A stretch of DNA of 64,000 nt from Epiperipatus broadwayi (GCA_028023455.1 JAQFVV010006246.1:4267501-4331500); one strand, 5' to 3'. Positions 1 to 12,620 are shown, counted from the first letter of the stretch. Numbers and translations: made by a program. The notes: generated from the sequence alone by a model not told the origin.

Positions 1-1299
1 TAATTGAATGAATATTGGGTCCTGATTTAATATGTGCTTATCACCATTTTGAATTCTAAGAACCATCCAGACATTCCAAGTAATAAATGACATTGAATAA
101 TCCACACTGGCTCACTTGGATATGTCAGCTGCGGTTTCCTTAGAATTCAAAATGGAGGTGAGCGCATTCTAAATATTAAATGTTTATAACTTCTAAAATA
201 CGAATGTTATTAATATGCAGGGAGGGAAAAGATGCAGAAGTTTGATCAAATCAAGCTTAAAATTCCCAAATACTAAAAGATTATAACTCCTAATGAATTG
301 TACTATATGTCCATATGAAATCAAGTATATTATTTTTTCTTCATTGCTTTTCTGTAGAAGAATGTGAAAAGAACGTGTCCCTGCAATCGTCTATGTAATT
401 ATTCTATGACTGTCTTTAAATTTTATCACATAAATGTATGAATTTCAGTAATTAGCTTTATCAAAATATTGTTTCATTAAAAATGCTTCAGATATATTAT
501 CAATGACAACAATTGCTTAAATGAATATAATATGCTGGGTTCTATGATCTACAACCTGAATATTTACATCTTTAGCTATTAAAAAAAACTGATTTGATTG
601 CAAAATAGGCTTCTGTAAATCTATGATTCGTTTAAGGCCAAGTTATAATTCCATTAAATAATACTATTTTAATAATAGGTGAAAATGTAATTGAAAATTT
701 GTTGATTTAAAGCTCACTCTTGATTTTTTTATTGTTTTTCTTTTGTTCCAGTACAGAGCAATTTGTAATATTTAAGCAATACATTATTTTTAATTCTTAA
801 TGTGAGCTTCTCCACCTGCATATCTTAACTGGATATAACATTCCTGTAATATTCTAGCTAATCATGTTTCTCTCACCTGAAATTAAATCATATATCAGCT
901 ATGCATAAAATATAAGATTCTCAACTCAAAATTTCCTCTCACCACTCAACAATATAAAATGAATTTCAATGATCATTCATGCTTCTGATTAAAATTATAC
1001 AATTAGTTATTAAGGTTAAAATGCAGCCAGTTATTTTCTCACAAATATCTCAATTTAATTTTTGAAACACAATTTTTATACTTTATTTACATCCATAAAT
1101 AATCTTATTGCACAAATCAAAAAAATTACAAAATTAATATAAAGTTAGAGGACTTTTCAGCCTTTGATTCCATTTTCACTCTCAAATAATCAAATTATTG
1201 CATTAATATAATATTCCATCCTTTTTCTTTAATTAATCACAAATCTTATGTTGAATAGAGAAGTTTACATTAATAATGGGAAAATACCGTGTAGTTGTC
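1..1299. other. AT-rich noncoding stretch
   Basis: I see no convincing exon, RNA gene or element here. The sequence is AT-rich with short homopolymer runs and stops in all frames. Confidence 0.5.
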
Positions 1300-1407
1300 A
1301 AGCATTGGTAGTCGAGAGGTCAGCACAGCTGCCTTACAAGCAGTTGTCCTGGGTTAGCAGGTTCACTTCCCAGTCAATGCTATGACACATGAAAATATAT
1401 ATATATC
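1300..1407 (+). mobile_element. short tRNA-derived SINE, copy 1
   Basis: A tRNA-like head (GCATTGGTAGTCGAGAGG, then GCTGCCTTACAAGCAG as an anticodon-arm-like hairpin, then GGTTCACTTCCCAG resembling a T arm/B box) is followed directly by TATGACACATGAAAA and an AT dinucleotide run. The same head-plus-tail layout recurs at 13327-13432, 15468-15562 and 45070-45173. No clear target duplication could be found for this copy, and its head is diverged, so it is probably old. Family assignment is by internal comparison only. Confidence 0.7.
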
Positions 1408-3433
1408 TTGTACTTTTATTCCATTCACTTTCTATTTTTCAAAGATCTCTATTAAGTCCCTCTTTTTTTCATTTCTTGCATTATTATTAGATGCATTAAA
1501 TGTGACCCACGGCAATGAAGTACTTTAATAACTGTAAGACAAATATTGTTTCTCTTTATTTTTACATGTATAATACTTTGCAAGTTTTTAAAAAAAAAAT
1601 TCATAAAATATATCAAAACTAAGCATGTATATATTAACTTTTTTTTTTTTTATAAAAGTGATCAAATAAAGTATATGCTTATTGATCATTGTTTTCTCAC
1701 AGTGTTACTTTTTTGTCTCATATAAACATGAGTGGAAGCATTTTGTAAATCAAACTCATACATTATTTAAGAAGTTATGCTCTTGTTTACCATTGTGTCA
1801 TAACAATAGTTTAAAGATATTGGCAATAGCCTATATGATTTTTTTTTTCCTCTGAGAAATACATTTTAAAATTAAATTCACAAAATAGTACAGTATAATA
1901 CCATATTTGTGACAGTAGTCAGAGGTATTTCTAACAGCCTATACAGTATTTTATGCTATATCCTGAATGAATTGTGCAATACAACATATTAGTTATGGTT
2001 ATTCAAGTATTATTAAAAATGTCAATAAGATAAGAAGAATATTTTGATTCCTCTCTGCTTTATATTTAGGGCAATTCCAATTTCAAAATGAGCAAATCTA
2101 ACAATAAATATTGCATAATTATAAACCGTGTTGACTAGATCATCTGGATTTCTGAATTTACTGATAAAGCAATAATAAAGATAGGAGAATCAAAATTAGA
2201 AATGACAAATTAAAAAAAAAATTTTTTTAATCTGTATTTGATGTTATAACACTGTTATTATGGAAGAATATTTTAGTCAACAAGATATAAAGAAACAAAT
2301 TTTGTTCTACGTCTTATTTTCTAATGAAAAATAAAATATATGATATTTAGTTTTAAAGCTTTAAATAATTTGATTTAAACTCAAAAGAAACATCAGGCAT
2401 TATTTAATCATGAAAGAATTAAATTTTTGTTCAAAATAATTGATATTTCAAGTTATAATTCATAATGAAAAATTCAATTTCTTTGCCTCTGTTTAATTTC
2501 ATCATACACTATTGATCTATGGAATACAAATTCTATCTTTCAAGAACAGCACTAGATACATGTCACAATAAGAATACTTTGTCATCCTTATTTCATCTAA
2601 AAAACTCATGCATAAACTTTTCATTATCTTTAATAATTATAGCAAGGAGAATTCTTTTACACTGTAATACAGATTAAGTAAAACAATTTCATCATTTTTA
2701 TAGACTCATTTAAATCCATTGAATTCTTATTATCTTTCATATAATCCACCTAGAACCAATCAATATTCAAAATCAATTTCCAATATTTACTGAAAAACTT
2801 TCTGAAACACATCTGTTCAATCATGCAAAAGGCTATTGTTCATCTTCATAAAATAGTTGATTGATTTGGAACAAATAAATTATTTCTATCTCAATCAGAA
2901 ATGTCATGGCTTGATATTGCATTCCATTTCTATATTCAATATTCAAAAATTAATTAGTGTGTTTTTTTATTCAAAACTATTTCCAAAAAATTATAAGTTT
3001 TTTAAAAATATTGTTTGCAGATAGTCCACCACCTTTATATAACAAATTTATCTGAAACATAAAAACCCAGTTGCCAAACTTGTTGAAATTTTCACATCTA
3101 ACTAAATTAAATACTGGTTTTTAATTAAAATTAATTTATATATTTTTCCAACCAATTTTTTTTTAGTAGCTAAAACTTGCTTTACTTTGATACCACAAGT
3201 CCTCTATCATCCTGTAGTTTTCAATTGCACAAGATTACACAAATTCAGGAATACCCTAATCATTATCACTCATTTTTACATTCCATCTAACTATAGCTTG
3301 TTATATTTATGTAGTCACGTGAAGCTTTCTATCATTACTTGTGAAATTATAAACTCGCCCATTGCTTATTACTAATGGTATTTATATTTTTTTATAATTT
3401 TTATGGAGAAAAAATTATCTTTTTTTTATTAAG
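1408..3433. other. AT-rich noncoding stretch
   Basis: Only A/T homopolymers and short low-complexity runs are seen. No coding or RNA feature can be supported. Confidence 0.5.
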
Positions 3434-3532
3434 GAAAATCAAATTACTAGTTCCTTATTGCAAGACAATAACTTGGAAGCTGGACTTTGTGATGCATCCT
3501 TGTCATCCATTGGTACACTCTGGGGCAGAGAG
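3434..3532 (+). CDS. weak candidate internal exon
   Basis: A T-rich tract ending in TTTATTAAG precedes an open stretch of about 33 codons (begins ENQITSSLLQDN, ends GTLWGRE). Its composition is more protein-like than its surroundings. The possible donor after the last codon (GAG|GTTGTC) is poor. An alternative donor at ATTG|GTACAC would give the phase needed by the terminal exon at 4538 but is also weak. No family is recognised. It may be a chance open frame; it is listed because it lies one short intron upstream of a better exon candidate on the same strand. Confidence 0.2.
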
Positions 3533-4537
3533 GTTGTCTTAATCTTCATTTTATATGCTTTCCTGTATCCATTTGTTTTCTTTAGGCTTTCTTTGGGTTG
3601 CACAGCTTTCTCTTATAGTTTATTTTCTATTGATTTTGAATTACTTTTAATTTCCAATTTATATTTTACCTCCACTAATAATATTTAAGTATGATCTTTT
3701 TTTCTTTACTTTGTAAAAATAACAAAAGGTATAATTTTTAGATTTTTTTTTTTCATAGTTTATACTTTTTTTTTTGTTCAAATAATTTTATAATTCGCTA
3801 TCATAACTAAATTAAGTAACTTATAAATAACCTATATATTATTATATAATTTTAATATGCTTTAATATATATATCACGTGGAAAACAAATAAAGATAAAA
3901 ATTTATAAATCGATCTTTGCTTATTAGAAATATTTTATTTGAATTTCTATTTTTAATATTATTATATTCCAAGCAATTGTGTTTAGAAAGAATATCATTG
4001 AATTAAAAAAAAAAATACGAAAATCATGTTTACGAAATTTATGTGAATTATGATTTAAGTTTTAATTTAAAAAAAAAAAAGATATTCCAACGCACTTCTA
4101 TTTATAGAAAGAAAATTGTTACATTAAGATTGAAAGAATGCTATCTAGTTAGTAGATAATGTATCAATTGGTTAGGTATGATGCTATCTTATGAACAATA
4201 ATAGAAATGCCTAAAGCAATAGTTATTTAAAGAATGAATAATAAAATATGGATTCAAAAAACATATTAACAGCTTTAAAAAAAAATGAAATAAAATAGAT
4301 GTAATTAGGCGCCAATATGAAAAATAACTTCTTTTTTATGATAGTCATTAATTAGCTAAGTCTCCGACATAAAAATGTCTTTTTAAAATTCAAAACAAAA
4401 CAAAAAAAAAAAAACACAGAGTTAAAATAAGAAGTAAAAGATGAATTTTGAGATAATTGTATAAACCAGTTCTGAAGCAGAATTACTCTACATATATAAA
4501 TATGATTGTCCTGTAAGATCCTTTTTTTTTTATTCAG
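3533..4537. other. AT-rich noncoding stretch, possibly intronic
   Basis: A/T-rich with several poly-A and poly-T runs. If 4538-4824 is a terminal exon, this would be intron sequence. No element is recognised. Confidence 0.4.
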
Positions 4538-4824
4538 TTATTCGAAATATGATAATCTCCAAAAGAATTTCTAATTTTTATATGACATTAAGGTATTTTC
4601 TACTTTTTAAACAAAATTCATTGAAAACAGTCAACAGAGAAATTAAAATACGGTATCGACTTGCAACTTTAGTTAATTTATCTTTAGAAAATGGCTTGAA
4701 AATAAAAAAAGTCAACGTTTTATGGTCAGTTGTTCATAAGATACTAGAGAACCGGAAATTCCAAAACTCCTACGAAGCACTCAAATGTGCGGGACAATTA
4801 ATGTTTAGTCCAGATATAGTTTAA
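4538..4824 (+). CDS. candidate terminal coding exon, unknown protein
   Basis: A textbook acceptor (run of T, then TATTCAG) is followed by an open frame of about 95 codons ending in TAA at 4822-4824. The exon would start with two bases completing a split codon, so the preceding exon should end in phase 1. The product is basic and predicted mostly helical (near its middle RYRLATLVNLSLENGLKIKK; it ends MFSPDIV), with one Trp and one Cys. Several CpG dinucleotides (CGAAAT, CGGTATCGAC, AACCGGAA, TACGAAG, TGCGGG) stand out against a CpG-depleted background, as expected for an exon. I do not recognise the family. The rest of the gene would lie upstream, mostly outside the window. The alternative is a retained gene fragment or chance frame. 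Confidence 0.45.
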
Positions 4825-6003
4825 TGCCGTTGTAATATATCTGGAATTGCTTGAATGATAGATAATTTAATGGTTATATAGAATGATATTGCACCAAAAA
4901 TTTTAACACAGTTGGGAAGTTATAAATTAAAAATATACAAGTGATATGTCAAGCGTAAAACCATTGAAAAATATTTTTTTATTCAAACAATTTATCTCGG
5001 TGATAAATTGTTTTATAGTGTTACTAAAAGTATAGGGTAATCGTCTTATAGTGAAATTAAAAGTATTGTTTTAAATTAGAAAAAGTATTTAAACTGGAAA
5101 GATATTAACTTTTTCGTATTACTTTTCTGTCAATCAGTAAGTAAATATTTTTTGTTGTAGCATTGCTTATATAAGTATGTTAAATATTTTTGCTAATCTT
5201 AGGATCATGATAAAAATTGAACCTGATATCGACTTTTATAATCAAGTTTTCTTTCAACTGCTCTTTAATTAATTATATATAAATACATAAAGGCATCTGC
5301 TCCCCAGTCTGTAATTAATTAATCGTTATTATAAATCTTTTAATTAATTAACCACATTTAATAATTAATCACTAATGTGTAGCAGAAAATAGTATGCTCT
5401 TCCTATTTTGTTTTTATTTTAAAAAATTATCAAAACATTTTTTGTAAGCTAGTTGCATTTTTCTGACGCTATAAGCGATATTATTATTTGTTTGTGTGGG
5501 TGCCTAAACATCTACAATTACTTTTTACGTATTTCCGTTATACAGCACATTAATCGCAGCTATTCCTGACTGATTCTGGTCATCCTAACTCAAATGAATA
5601 AAAAGAAAGCGATATCAAAATCAAAAATGAATGATGATTAAATAAATTAATACAATAACTTAAAATACATACTTATAGCTAAATGTAGCTTATTCTGCGT
5701 CCAATTTTTCTTTCTAAAATATTTCCACACTTTTGCCTTATTGAAGTTCTTCATTGTACTCTATCTTCATTAAATCCTCATTCAATGACACCTATATTGC
5801 TTCTGTGAATAGTGTCTTTAAGATCATGTTCTTAATATAAACAGCCTCCCCCCTCGCCTCAAAATTTTCAGGAAGTCTGCTCACATGTCGAAATTAAATA
5901 AAATGTATTTTTACAATTGTAGATTCAAAACTATTGCATCCAAAAAACTGAAAAACATATTAATGTAACTGATGATTTTTTACTATTTTATCTTCAGATA
6001 TTA
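4825..6003. other. AT-rich sequence downstream of candidate exon
   Basis: Possible 3' flank of the preceding exon; an ATTAAA occurs near 4926 but there is nothing to prove polyadenylation. Around 5255-5375 there is a cluster of TTAATTAA-type short palindromes. No further gene or element is supported. Confidence 0.4.
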
Positions 6004-6102
6004 AACATCACATGATCACCATTTCTTATGCTTGCTCTTAACTGTTATTAAAACAGGCAAAACTCTCTATACTGAGTGGCAATACATATAGAGAGTTTCT
6101 TA
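6004..6102 (-). mobile_element. palindromic retroposon-like element, copy a (internally deleted)
   Basis: Starts with the family terminus CATCACATGATCACCATTTC and continues through TTATTAAAACAGGCAAAACT. It then closes on a short hairpin whose arms read AAACTCTCTATA and TATAGAGAGTTT. It is flanked by the direct repeat AGATATTA (5996-6003 and 6103-6110), an 8-bp target duplication. The ~160-bp middle found in other copies is missing. The strand is nominal because the element is largely palindromic; the CATCACATG end is on the left here. Confidence 0.7.
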
Positions 6103-6110
6103 AGATATTA

Positions 6111-8734
6111 CTGAGCATTCTTTTTTTTTCTTCAGTAATTATGTATTGATAAAAATCCCATGTTATTTTCTTACGATAAATTTCATATAAGTAATTTAGT
6201 TGAAGATGATATAGTCTATTTATTTAAAAGTTATAATATTTAATATATTTCCACATTTTCAAGCTTATTACTATTAAATCAAAAGTTTTTTGATACTAAA
6301 TTAAATTTTTCATAAATTGCGTCTAAACACGAAAACCATCTACTCATTATCTTTTAAATTGCCAAGAGTATCATAAACATTTGGAGGCTGCAAATTTAGA
6401 AACCAAGATAAGATTCTTATTTTTCTCAAAATTATATGATAACTTGATTCATACTTTATAAAAGTCCTAGAAACTTATAAAACTGAAAATAAAGTTGGTA
6501 TTAGTACACCCTTATTTAATGCCACATTTCATTTCAATTATCTCAGATTTTTTTTATAATCAGAAATAATGCTTTCTGCCATTTCCCATTCAGCAGTTAA
6601 TAAATTTATGAAAAGAACTAGTTAATTTATATTTACATGTATATATAAAATCATATAAATGACACTTTGCTCATAATGTTGCATTAATTAGCATGGTAGC
6701 AAAAAAAAAGATTTTTGATTCTTTATTAACACGCTGAATTTCTGATAATTAAATCAGTTATGATTGAAAACAATTTCTCAAGTTGCAGTCTTCTGAAATA
6801 TTTTTATCCAAGAATGATTAAAATACTTCATCTACTCAAAGTATCCATATGTTCTTTAGGTCCAAATATAATTACCTCCAATAAGTTAAAAACTGATGAC
6901 TAAGGTGATCAGCAACAGCAGATAACTATCTTTGCAGCTTAGCTGTGGTTTATGAAGTTTCACATTTCATTTTTTGTTTAGCTGCTTTATTGTTTTTAGG
7001 TAAGTTCTTTAATCTGATATCTGTAGTCTGTTTTCTATATAAAAGTTAACTATAATTTTCAAAAATCATCCACGTTATATACGTTTTATATTAGCTTTTC
7101 TAATATTTTTTTAAATATAATTTAATTTTCTTTTCATCTATCCCTTCACATTATATAAAGTCCTAGTTTCATTTTCTTTTGAATCTTTCTCATTTTTATG
7201 TTAGAACACTTTTTGATTCACCAATGATTTATTTTTTGTCTCATCTCTTAAATTTTTTTTTCATATTATTTTTATGTTAATAATTGCAGATTATTCTATA
7301 GAATATTCTGTTTTACTACTATAGAATAAAGTGAAAAGAACTACTGTGGGGAAAATATGCAAAAGCATATGAGAAACTCACAATTTTGCAATTCCATGAT
7401 CATTATTATCCTTCACAGAAATTACCACCTCAGTTTTTCTAGTCATTTATGTATTTTCACTTTAATACATCCTATTTTTATAACATTTTCATCCTTTTGT
7501 CTGCTATTCATACATGGAACTCTTTACTTAGTAATTATATTATTTCAAAATAACGTTAATATACAGCTGTTAATAGAATATATGCTGTGCCCATAAATGG
7601 ACCCATTATTAACATACCAATGTAGTTAAGAAAAAGCTAATTGATACATTTCATATTTTCATAAAAAATTAGAAATCACCTAAGTATGAAAATAATATAA
7701 TTTATTTAGAAAACAACTCTTAAAATAATGTATTTAGCAAATGACAATGATTATATATATATAATCAATGCTAACATTCTATAAGAAATTAAATTGAATG
7801 GTATTTTATTTTTTTCAAAAATGTTTGCATTGATGACATTTGTTTTTCAATAATTGCTTGTTTGATAAATATATTATTTTCAGGTTTTTATTGGTTATCT
7901 TTTTCTTGCCTATATTGGTGTGTGGCTAATGGTTCCATCAAAGGATAGAATACTCAACTTTTTCAGATTTAAGATTTTACTTTCTAACAAATATAATTAT
8001 TGTTTGAAAAGTAGAGAAAGTCATTAATAAACTGGAGCCCTTAATTACTCAGCATTGTACTAGCCAGGTACATATTAGCTTTATCATTATATCTCTGTAG
8101 GGGAATATTGGAAAGATCTTTTTGCCACAATACTTAACCTTTGATTATTCATTATGATGCTGAAGGTTCTTTTCATTTCTTACTAAATTTTTCTATTAAC
8201 CTTCATGTGAGGTGTGATGTAATATGATAATTCTGGTCTTAATTTTTTTTTTTTTTTTTTGGAATCAATAATAGCAAGCAAAACTTGCTTTGCCTTCAGC
8301 GTTAAGAAAATAGATAAGACTTTTAACAAAAAAAAAGTCATGTCTTCAGGGGAAATCACTATCAATAATGCATTTTTTAAAAAACTGGAATCAATGCAGG
8401 AATTCCATTCACAAGATCAAAGCATGTTTGGATAGATTTTATTTGAAAATCTCTTACCTACATCAATAAATATAAAAAACTTTTTTTTATCTAAAAGTGG
8501 TTTGCTTAATAAAAGCATAATTGCAGGTGGTAAAAATAATTGTAATATTTGTAATGATAAAGTAGCAAACTAGAATTTAATAGTGATAATAAAGTGAGGC
8601 ATTTCAATTGTTAAAGAAAGCAATTAAAAAATTATCAAAGCTTAACCAAAATAAGGAATGTACTTGAACTAATAGATGGCTATTATAGATATATTTTATC
8701 TTTTAGTTCTTCTAGCATTTATCTGTACTACTTT
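6111..8734. other. AT-rich noncoding stretch
   Basis: No exon or element can be supported. An open frame of about 79 codons at 7357-7596 has the Leu/Ile/Phe/His-rich composition of translated AT-rich noncoding DNA and no splice or start context. Confidence 0.5.
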
Positions 8735-9396
8735 CTACCTTCATCTGATAACTCTTACAATATTTCCTAAAATTCCAGCATTATTTCCAAAAATAGTGAC
8801 CATCATCTGAAAAATTTAGATGACTTAAATAACTTTCATTTATTTTTGCTCCTTTAGCTTTCCATTTTAATCCATGAAATACTCCTTATTTTTTAAGAAA
8901 TTTAGTCATTCTATCATAAACTCTTCTACATTAATCTTTTTAATATAACTGCAATATGATTATTTCTGTATTTTAGTAACTATTCTTCAAAATATGACTA
9001 TATTCAGGATTACATCTTGATAATCCAATGCTTTAATCATTGAAGAAATGCTTCTAGAATCAAATGCCTTTTCATAATCTACAAATGCAAAGCATAATGG
9101 CAGTTCATATTCATTGATTTTTTTCTATAATTTCTTCATTACTTGGACGTTATTGCTAAGCTAAAAACATTTTAAAATTTATCTGGTTCTTTTGGTTGGT
9201 TAAAATCCAAAGTTATCTGTAGATGAATTGCTAAAACTGATAAAGACTAATAAGTCTGTAATTGGTAATATCTTCTATATCATCTTTTTAAAATATCAAT
9301 ATTAGCACTGCATTTTTCAATCATCTGATATAACTTTATCATTTACGATATATAATTTTGCCAACAATTTTTCTATACTATCTCAAGTTTTGTCTG
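8735..9396 (-). pseudogene. RTE-type LINE, reverse-transcriptase half (interrupted copy)
   Basis: Read on the minus strand, this decayed frame carries the landmarks of an RTE-clade reverse transcriptase in order. They are a segment like KKGD..I.NYRPISLL (seen as DDIEDITNYRLISL near 9280), a Phe-Asn-Gln-Pro-Lys segment, then LPLCFAFVDYEKAFDS (near 9060-9100, RT motif A region), and finally an LQELSDE-like segment near 8740. Frameshifts and stops occur throughout, so it is dead. The endonuclease half of the same element continues at 11485-12620 beyond a ~2-kb insertion. Family placement rests on motif order from memory of RTE proteins, not on an alignment. Confidence 0.75.
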
Positions 9397-10153
9397 TTGT
9401 GTTTAGTCACGATTAATATAAACACTGACACAAGTAAATACACTTTATAATATATATTTATTAATATAACATTAAATAAATGTACACTTGCATATTTACA
9501 CTATTTACATGGTTATACCACCTCCTGCTACTATTAGTGGAAAGGATTCCCAAGTATCTTTATAATTTTTTATACCATTTCTCACTGTTTTGTGATATCC
9601 TGTCTCATGAGTAGTTATGATGACACTTCCAGATGTATTTATCAGCTTGTGTCATGTTGATGTTTGATTCAAGTAGTGTCCAGTCCTAAACATGGACTTG
9701 TTTTACTGGATCAATCATTTTGCTTATCAACTATTGTTTGGATAATGTGTATTCTGTCTTTCAGCTTTCTGACAATAGTTCTCTATAAGATATGTAAATT
9801 TCCATTCAACAGACTGCTGTTCAGCCATGTGATAGTACTTCTTAGCCTGGAGAATGTATATACTACCATTCAGATTTGACAGTAGTTCTCTGGGTAATAT
9901 GTATTCTGCCTTTCAGCTCTTTGACATTAGTTCTCTGTTCCTTTTTTCCAAATGGACTGAATATTTATTACCAGATCCTCATTCCTAATGGGATCATTCA
10001 GATTCAGTGTGCATTTGTCTGTTCTTACCATTAGGTATGTCTTATATATTTACATACACATTGGTTCAGGATAATAAATGCTCAATCCAATCTAGATAAA
10101 GTTGATATAGACTAGTACATTATTTGAAAGCAAGGTAAGATATGACATCTCCC
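9397..10153 (+). repeat. left terminal direct repeat of the interrupting element
   Basis: Aligns along its length with 10678-11476: the same start (TGTTGTGTTTAGT), shared blocks such as TTGCTTATYA and TGTGTATTCTGTCTTTCAG, and the same end. Its centre contains an imperfect tandem array of ~50-bp units built on GACAATAGTTCTCT...GAATGTATATACT...CATTCAG. The repeats are clearly diverged from each other, so the insertion is old. Confidence 0.55.
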
Positions 10154-10677
10154 TGGGTAAAATTAGCCCTGGAGAACATAGTCATCTAAATGTGTTGTTG
10201 GATGTCTTCATTGCTTTCTGGCTTACAAGTTGGGTGACTTTATTTACTGTTGGTCATAACTCTTCTTTATTGTCTGATTAGCCTGCATATAGAAGAGAAC
10301 TCACTCCTTATAACTTGGCCAATTTCAGGATAGGCCAAATCAAATTGTTCAATTGAGTCAATTTTTAGCCATTTAATTTTTTCCCTCTTTGTTGCCATGA
10401 GAGGGGAAAAAATCTTTGATTTAATAATGAACGAGTAACCACTGGTGATTAATTTTTAAAAATTTTATTGACACACTAACACAACTAGAAAATCTACTGG
10501 GCAATGTTTCTGCCTTTATTGTTTACAAATAACCATTCTCATTTAATTTAAAATTTTTATATTGTGCTAACATTGTTAGTGGTTAATCTAATGACCTGAG
10601 GAGGCAAGATTGTCATTTTAAAGGTTTTTCCCCCTCACTATGGGAGGAAAAAAATATTTTGTTGACTGCACCAATAT

Positions 10678-11476
10678 GTTGTGTTTAGTTGTAATTAATA
10701 CAAACACAGACACAAATAAATATGTTTTATAATATATATTTACTAATATGACATGAAACAAATATACACTTGTGTATTTGCAATTTACATAGTTATACCA
10801 CATTACCTGCTACTGTTAACAAGGTATAACTTCTAGTTCTATGGTAAACTATAGTAAGAAGAGATTCCCAAATGCCCTTTTAATTTTTCCTATCACTTAC
10901 TATGACAGCCTGTCTCAAATATTTATAGTGATATTTCCATTTGCACTTGACAGCTTGTCTCATGTCAGCATTTGATTCTAGCAGCTTCTAGTTCTGAAAG
11001 TGGACTTGCCTTTGTTGTGTCAAATGTTTTGCTTATTAGCAATTATCTGGAAATGTGTATTCTGTCTTTCAGTTCCCTGATAATAGTTTTCTCTAGAATG
11101 TGTAGACTGCCATTCACCTATGTGACAGTTATTGGCTAGAGAATATGTATACTGTTTCTCAGGTATGTGACAATATTTATTATCCTGGAAGATGTGTATA
11201 CTGCCATTCAGGTTTGACAACAATTATCTGGAAAATGTGTATTCTGCCTTTCAGCTCTGCCTCTTTTCTTTAAATGAGCTGATTATTTATTGCCAGATCC
11301 ATCTATAATGGAAACATTTGAATTAAGTGAGCAATATCGCCTATTGACTGTTCTTACCACTGAGTATGCATTATCTATTTGTATATGCATTGATTCAAGA
11401 TGATGGATGCTCAATCTGATTTAGATAAGATGGGATCTGGACTAATCCATTATCTGAAGGCATGATAAGATATGAC
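10678..11476 (+). repeat. right terminal direct repeat of the interrupting element
   Basis: Counterpart of 9397-10153. The internal array is clearer here: about five ~50-bp units between 11035 and 11262, each with a version of TGTGTATACTGCCATTCAG and a GTGACAATA/GATAATAGT segment. On the minus strand the array stays open as a short repetitive Cys/His/Gln-rich frame, which I consider incidental. Confidence 0.55.
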
Positions 11477-11484
11477 ATTTTTCT

Positions 11485-12620
11485 TTTTGGTAGATTTAGA
11501 AGATATAATTGTAGAGGGTACTTTGTTTTATTTTTTTTTATTTCTATATAATTTCTTATAGAACTCATCCATATATTTTATGATGTCAGCTCTCTTTTTA
11601 ATAATACTTTTTCTTATATAGAAATGTTTTCTGTCAATACTGATATGTGTTTTATATTTTTGAGACTTATTATCTACTATAGCTTTTCTTAAAAATTCAT
11701 AATTATATTTTAATATCATTATTAATCCTTATCACTTTACAAAAGTCTAGATATTCAATTTTATTGATGAATTTTTGCTTTTTTAGGTCAGCTATCTTTG
11801 TTGTAGTTCTTAATAGTATTTGTTGTCTTTCTATTGATTTTGATCAAATCTGAACCACCTTTAAAATCTCTTAGTATTTTGAAACAATTTGCAAGTTATT
11901 TAAATTCATTGGATTATTTCTAAAGGTTAGGAATATTAATTATGAATAGTGTTTTCTTCATAATTTTTCTCTATCTAGTATTGCATTAACATGTATCGAT
12001 GATCACTTAAAAAATCTTGAATACATATTTTCCATTGTTTGAAATATAATCCATTTCTACTGTAGCTTTATTTGAATGCTTTCATGTTCACTTCCATTTC
12101 ATTTTTTTTTCAAAGAAAGAAGTTATAATGTTTTTATTTTTTTATAAACTTCACAAGCTTGGTTCCATTCTCAATTTTTATTACCATAACCAAATCCCCC
12201 ACTTCTTCATCACAATGAGAGCTTTTGGGACATAAACCTGAATTATATGCATTTGATATCTTCCATTAAGTTGAATAGTTTTAATGTTACCACTTTTCTA
12301 ATATATCATCAACTTCATAATGTTATTTCATTTTTTATTTATAATGAATTCTACTCTACTTCTAATGTTTGTGCCTTTGTAATACAGTACATATCCTTTT
12401 TTTAAATCAATTCTTTATTTCTCTGACTTCACAAAGTCCAACAATATTCTATTCAATTTTAGATAATTATTTTTTTCCAATTTGTGGGAATCTTCCTTCA
12501 TTTGAAAGTGATCTGTAATTGTAAATACTTAAAAGTTCATACTTAAAAGTTCATAATCGAATGGCAGCCTAGGTCTCAATCAGATCTTCTGGGAATAAGT
12601 CATAATTTAGTTTTGTCTGT
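11485..12620 (-). pseudogene. RTE-type LINE, endonuclease half (interrupted copy)
   Basis: On the minus strand, starting near 12620, decayed frames give landmarks of the apurinic-like endonuclease that opens RTE proteins. These are a LYYKGTN-type segment near 12380, IIQVYVPKSSHCDEEV near 12230 (family pattern IIQVYAPTSSHxDEE), and a QDFLSDHRYM-like segment near 12010 (family SDHRLV). A lysine-rich linker at 11528-11719 ends in MDEFYKKLY (family FYxxLY). The RT half follows at 9396-8735 after the interrupting element. A short stretch normally found between FYxxLY and the NYRPISLL region seems to be missing. Multiple stops and frameshifts mark it as nonfunctional. Confidence 0.75.

Larger units (their letters stand above)
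9394..11484 (+). mobile_element. noncoding element with two ~0.8-kb direct terminal repeats, inserted in a LINE
   Basis: Two related direct repeats bracket about 0.5 kb of unique sequence. The repeats start near TGTTGTGTTTAG (9397 and 10678) and end in GATATGACA (about 10145-10153 and 11466-11476), giving the TG...CA ends typical of LTRs. A purine-rich GGGAGGAAAAAAATA lies just before the second repeat, where a polypurine tract would be. I see no gag or pol. The element interrupts an RTE LINE, whose RT half is to the left and endonuclease half to the right, both on the minus strand. I could not find a convincing 4-6-bp target duplication. It is best read as a non-autonomous LTR-type element (LARD/TRIM-like), but the two repeats could also be independent copies of another family. 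Confidence 0.55.

Noticed and set aside
5255-5375. TTAATTAA-rich cluster as a MITE
   Set aside because: Short palindromes are expected in such AT-rich sequence and no longer arms pair.
8220-8420. A-rich minus-strand frame (60 codons)
   Set aside because: Lys run from a poly-T tract; no other support.
11020-11223. Repetitive 67-codon minus-strand frame as a repeat protein
   Set aside because: It follows the ~50-bp DNA minisatellite inside an LTR-like repeat and is not open in the sister repeat.
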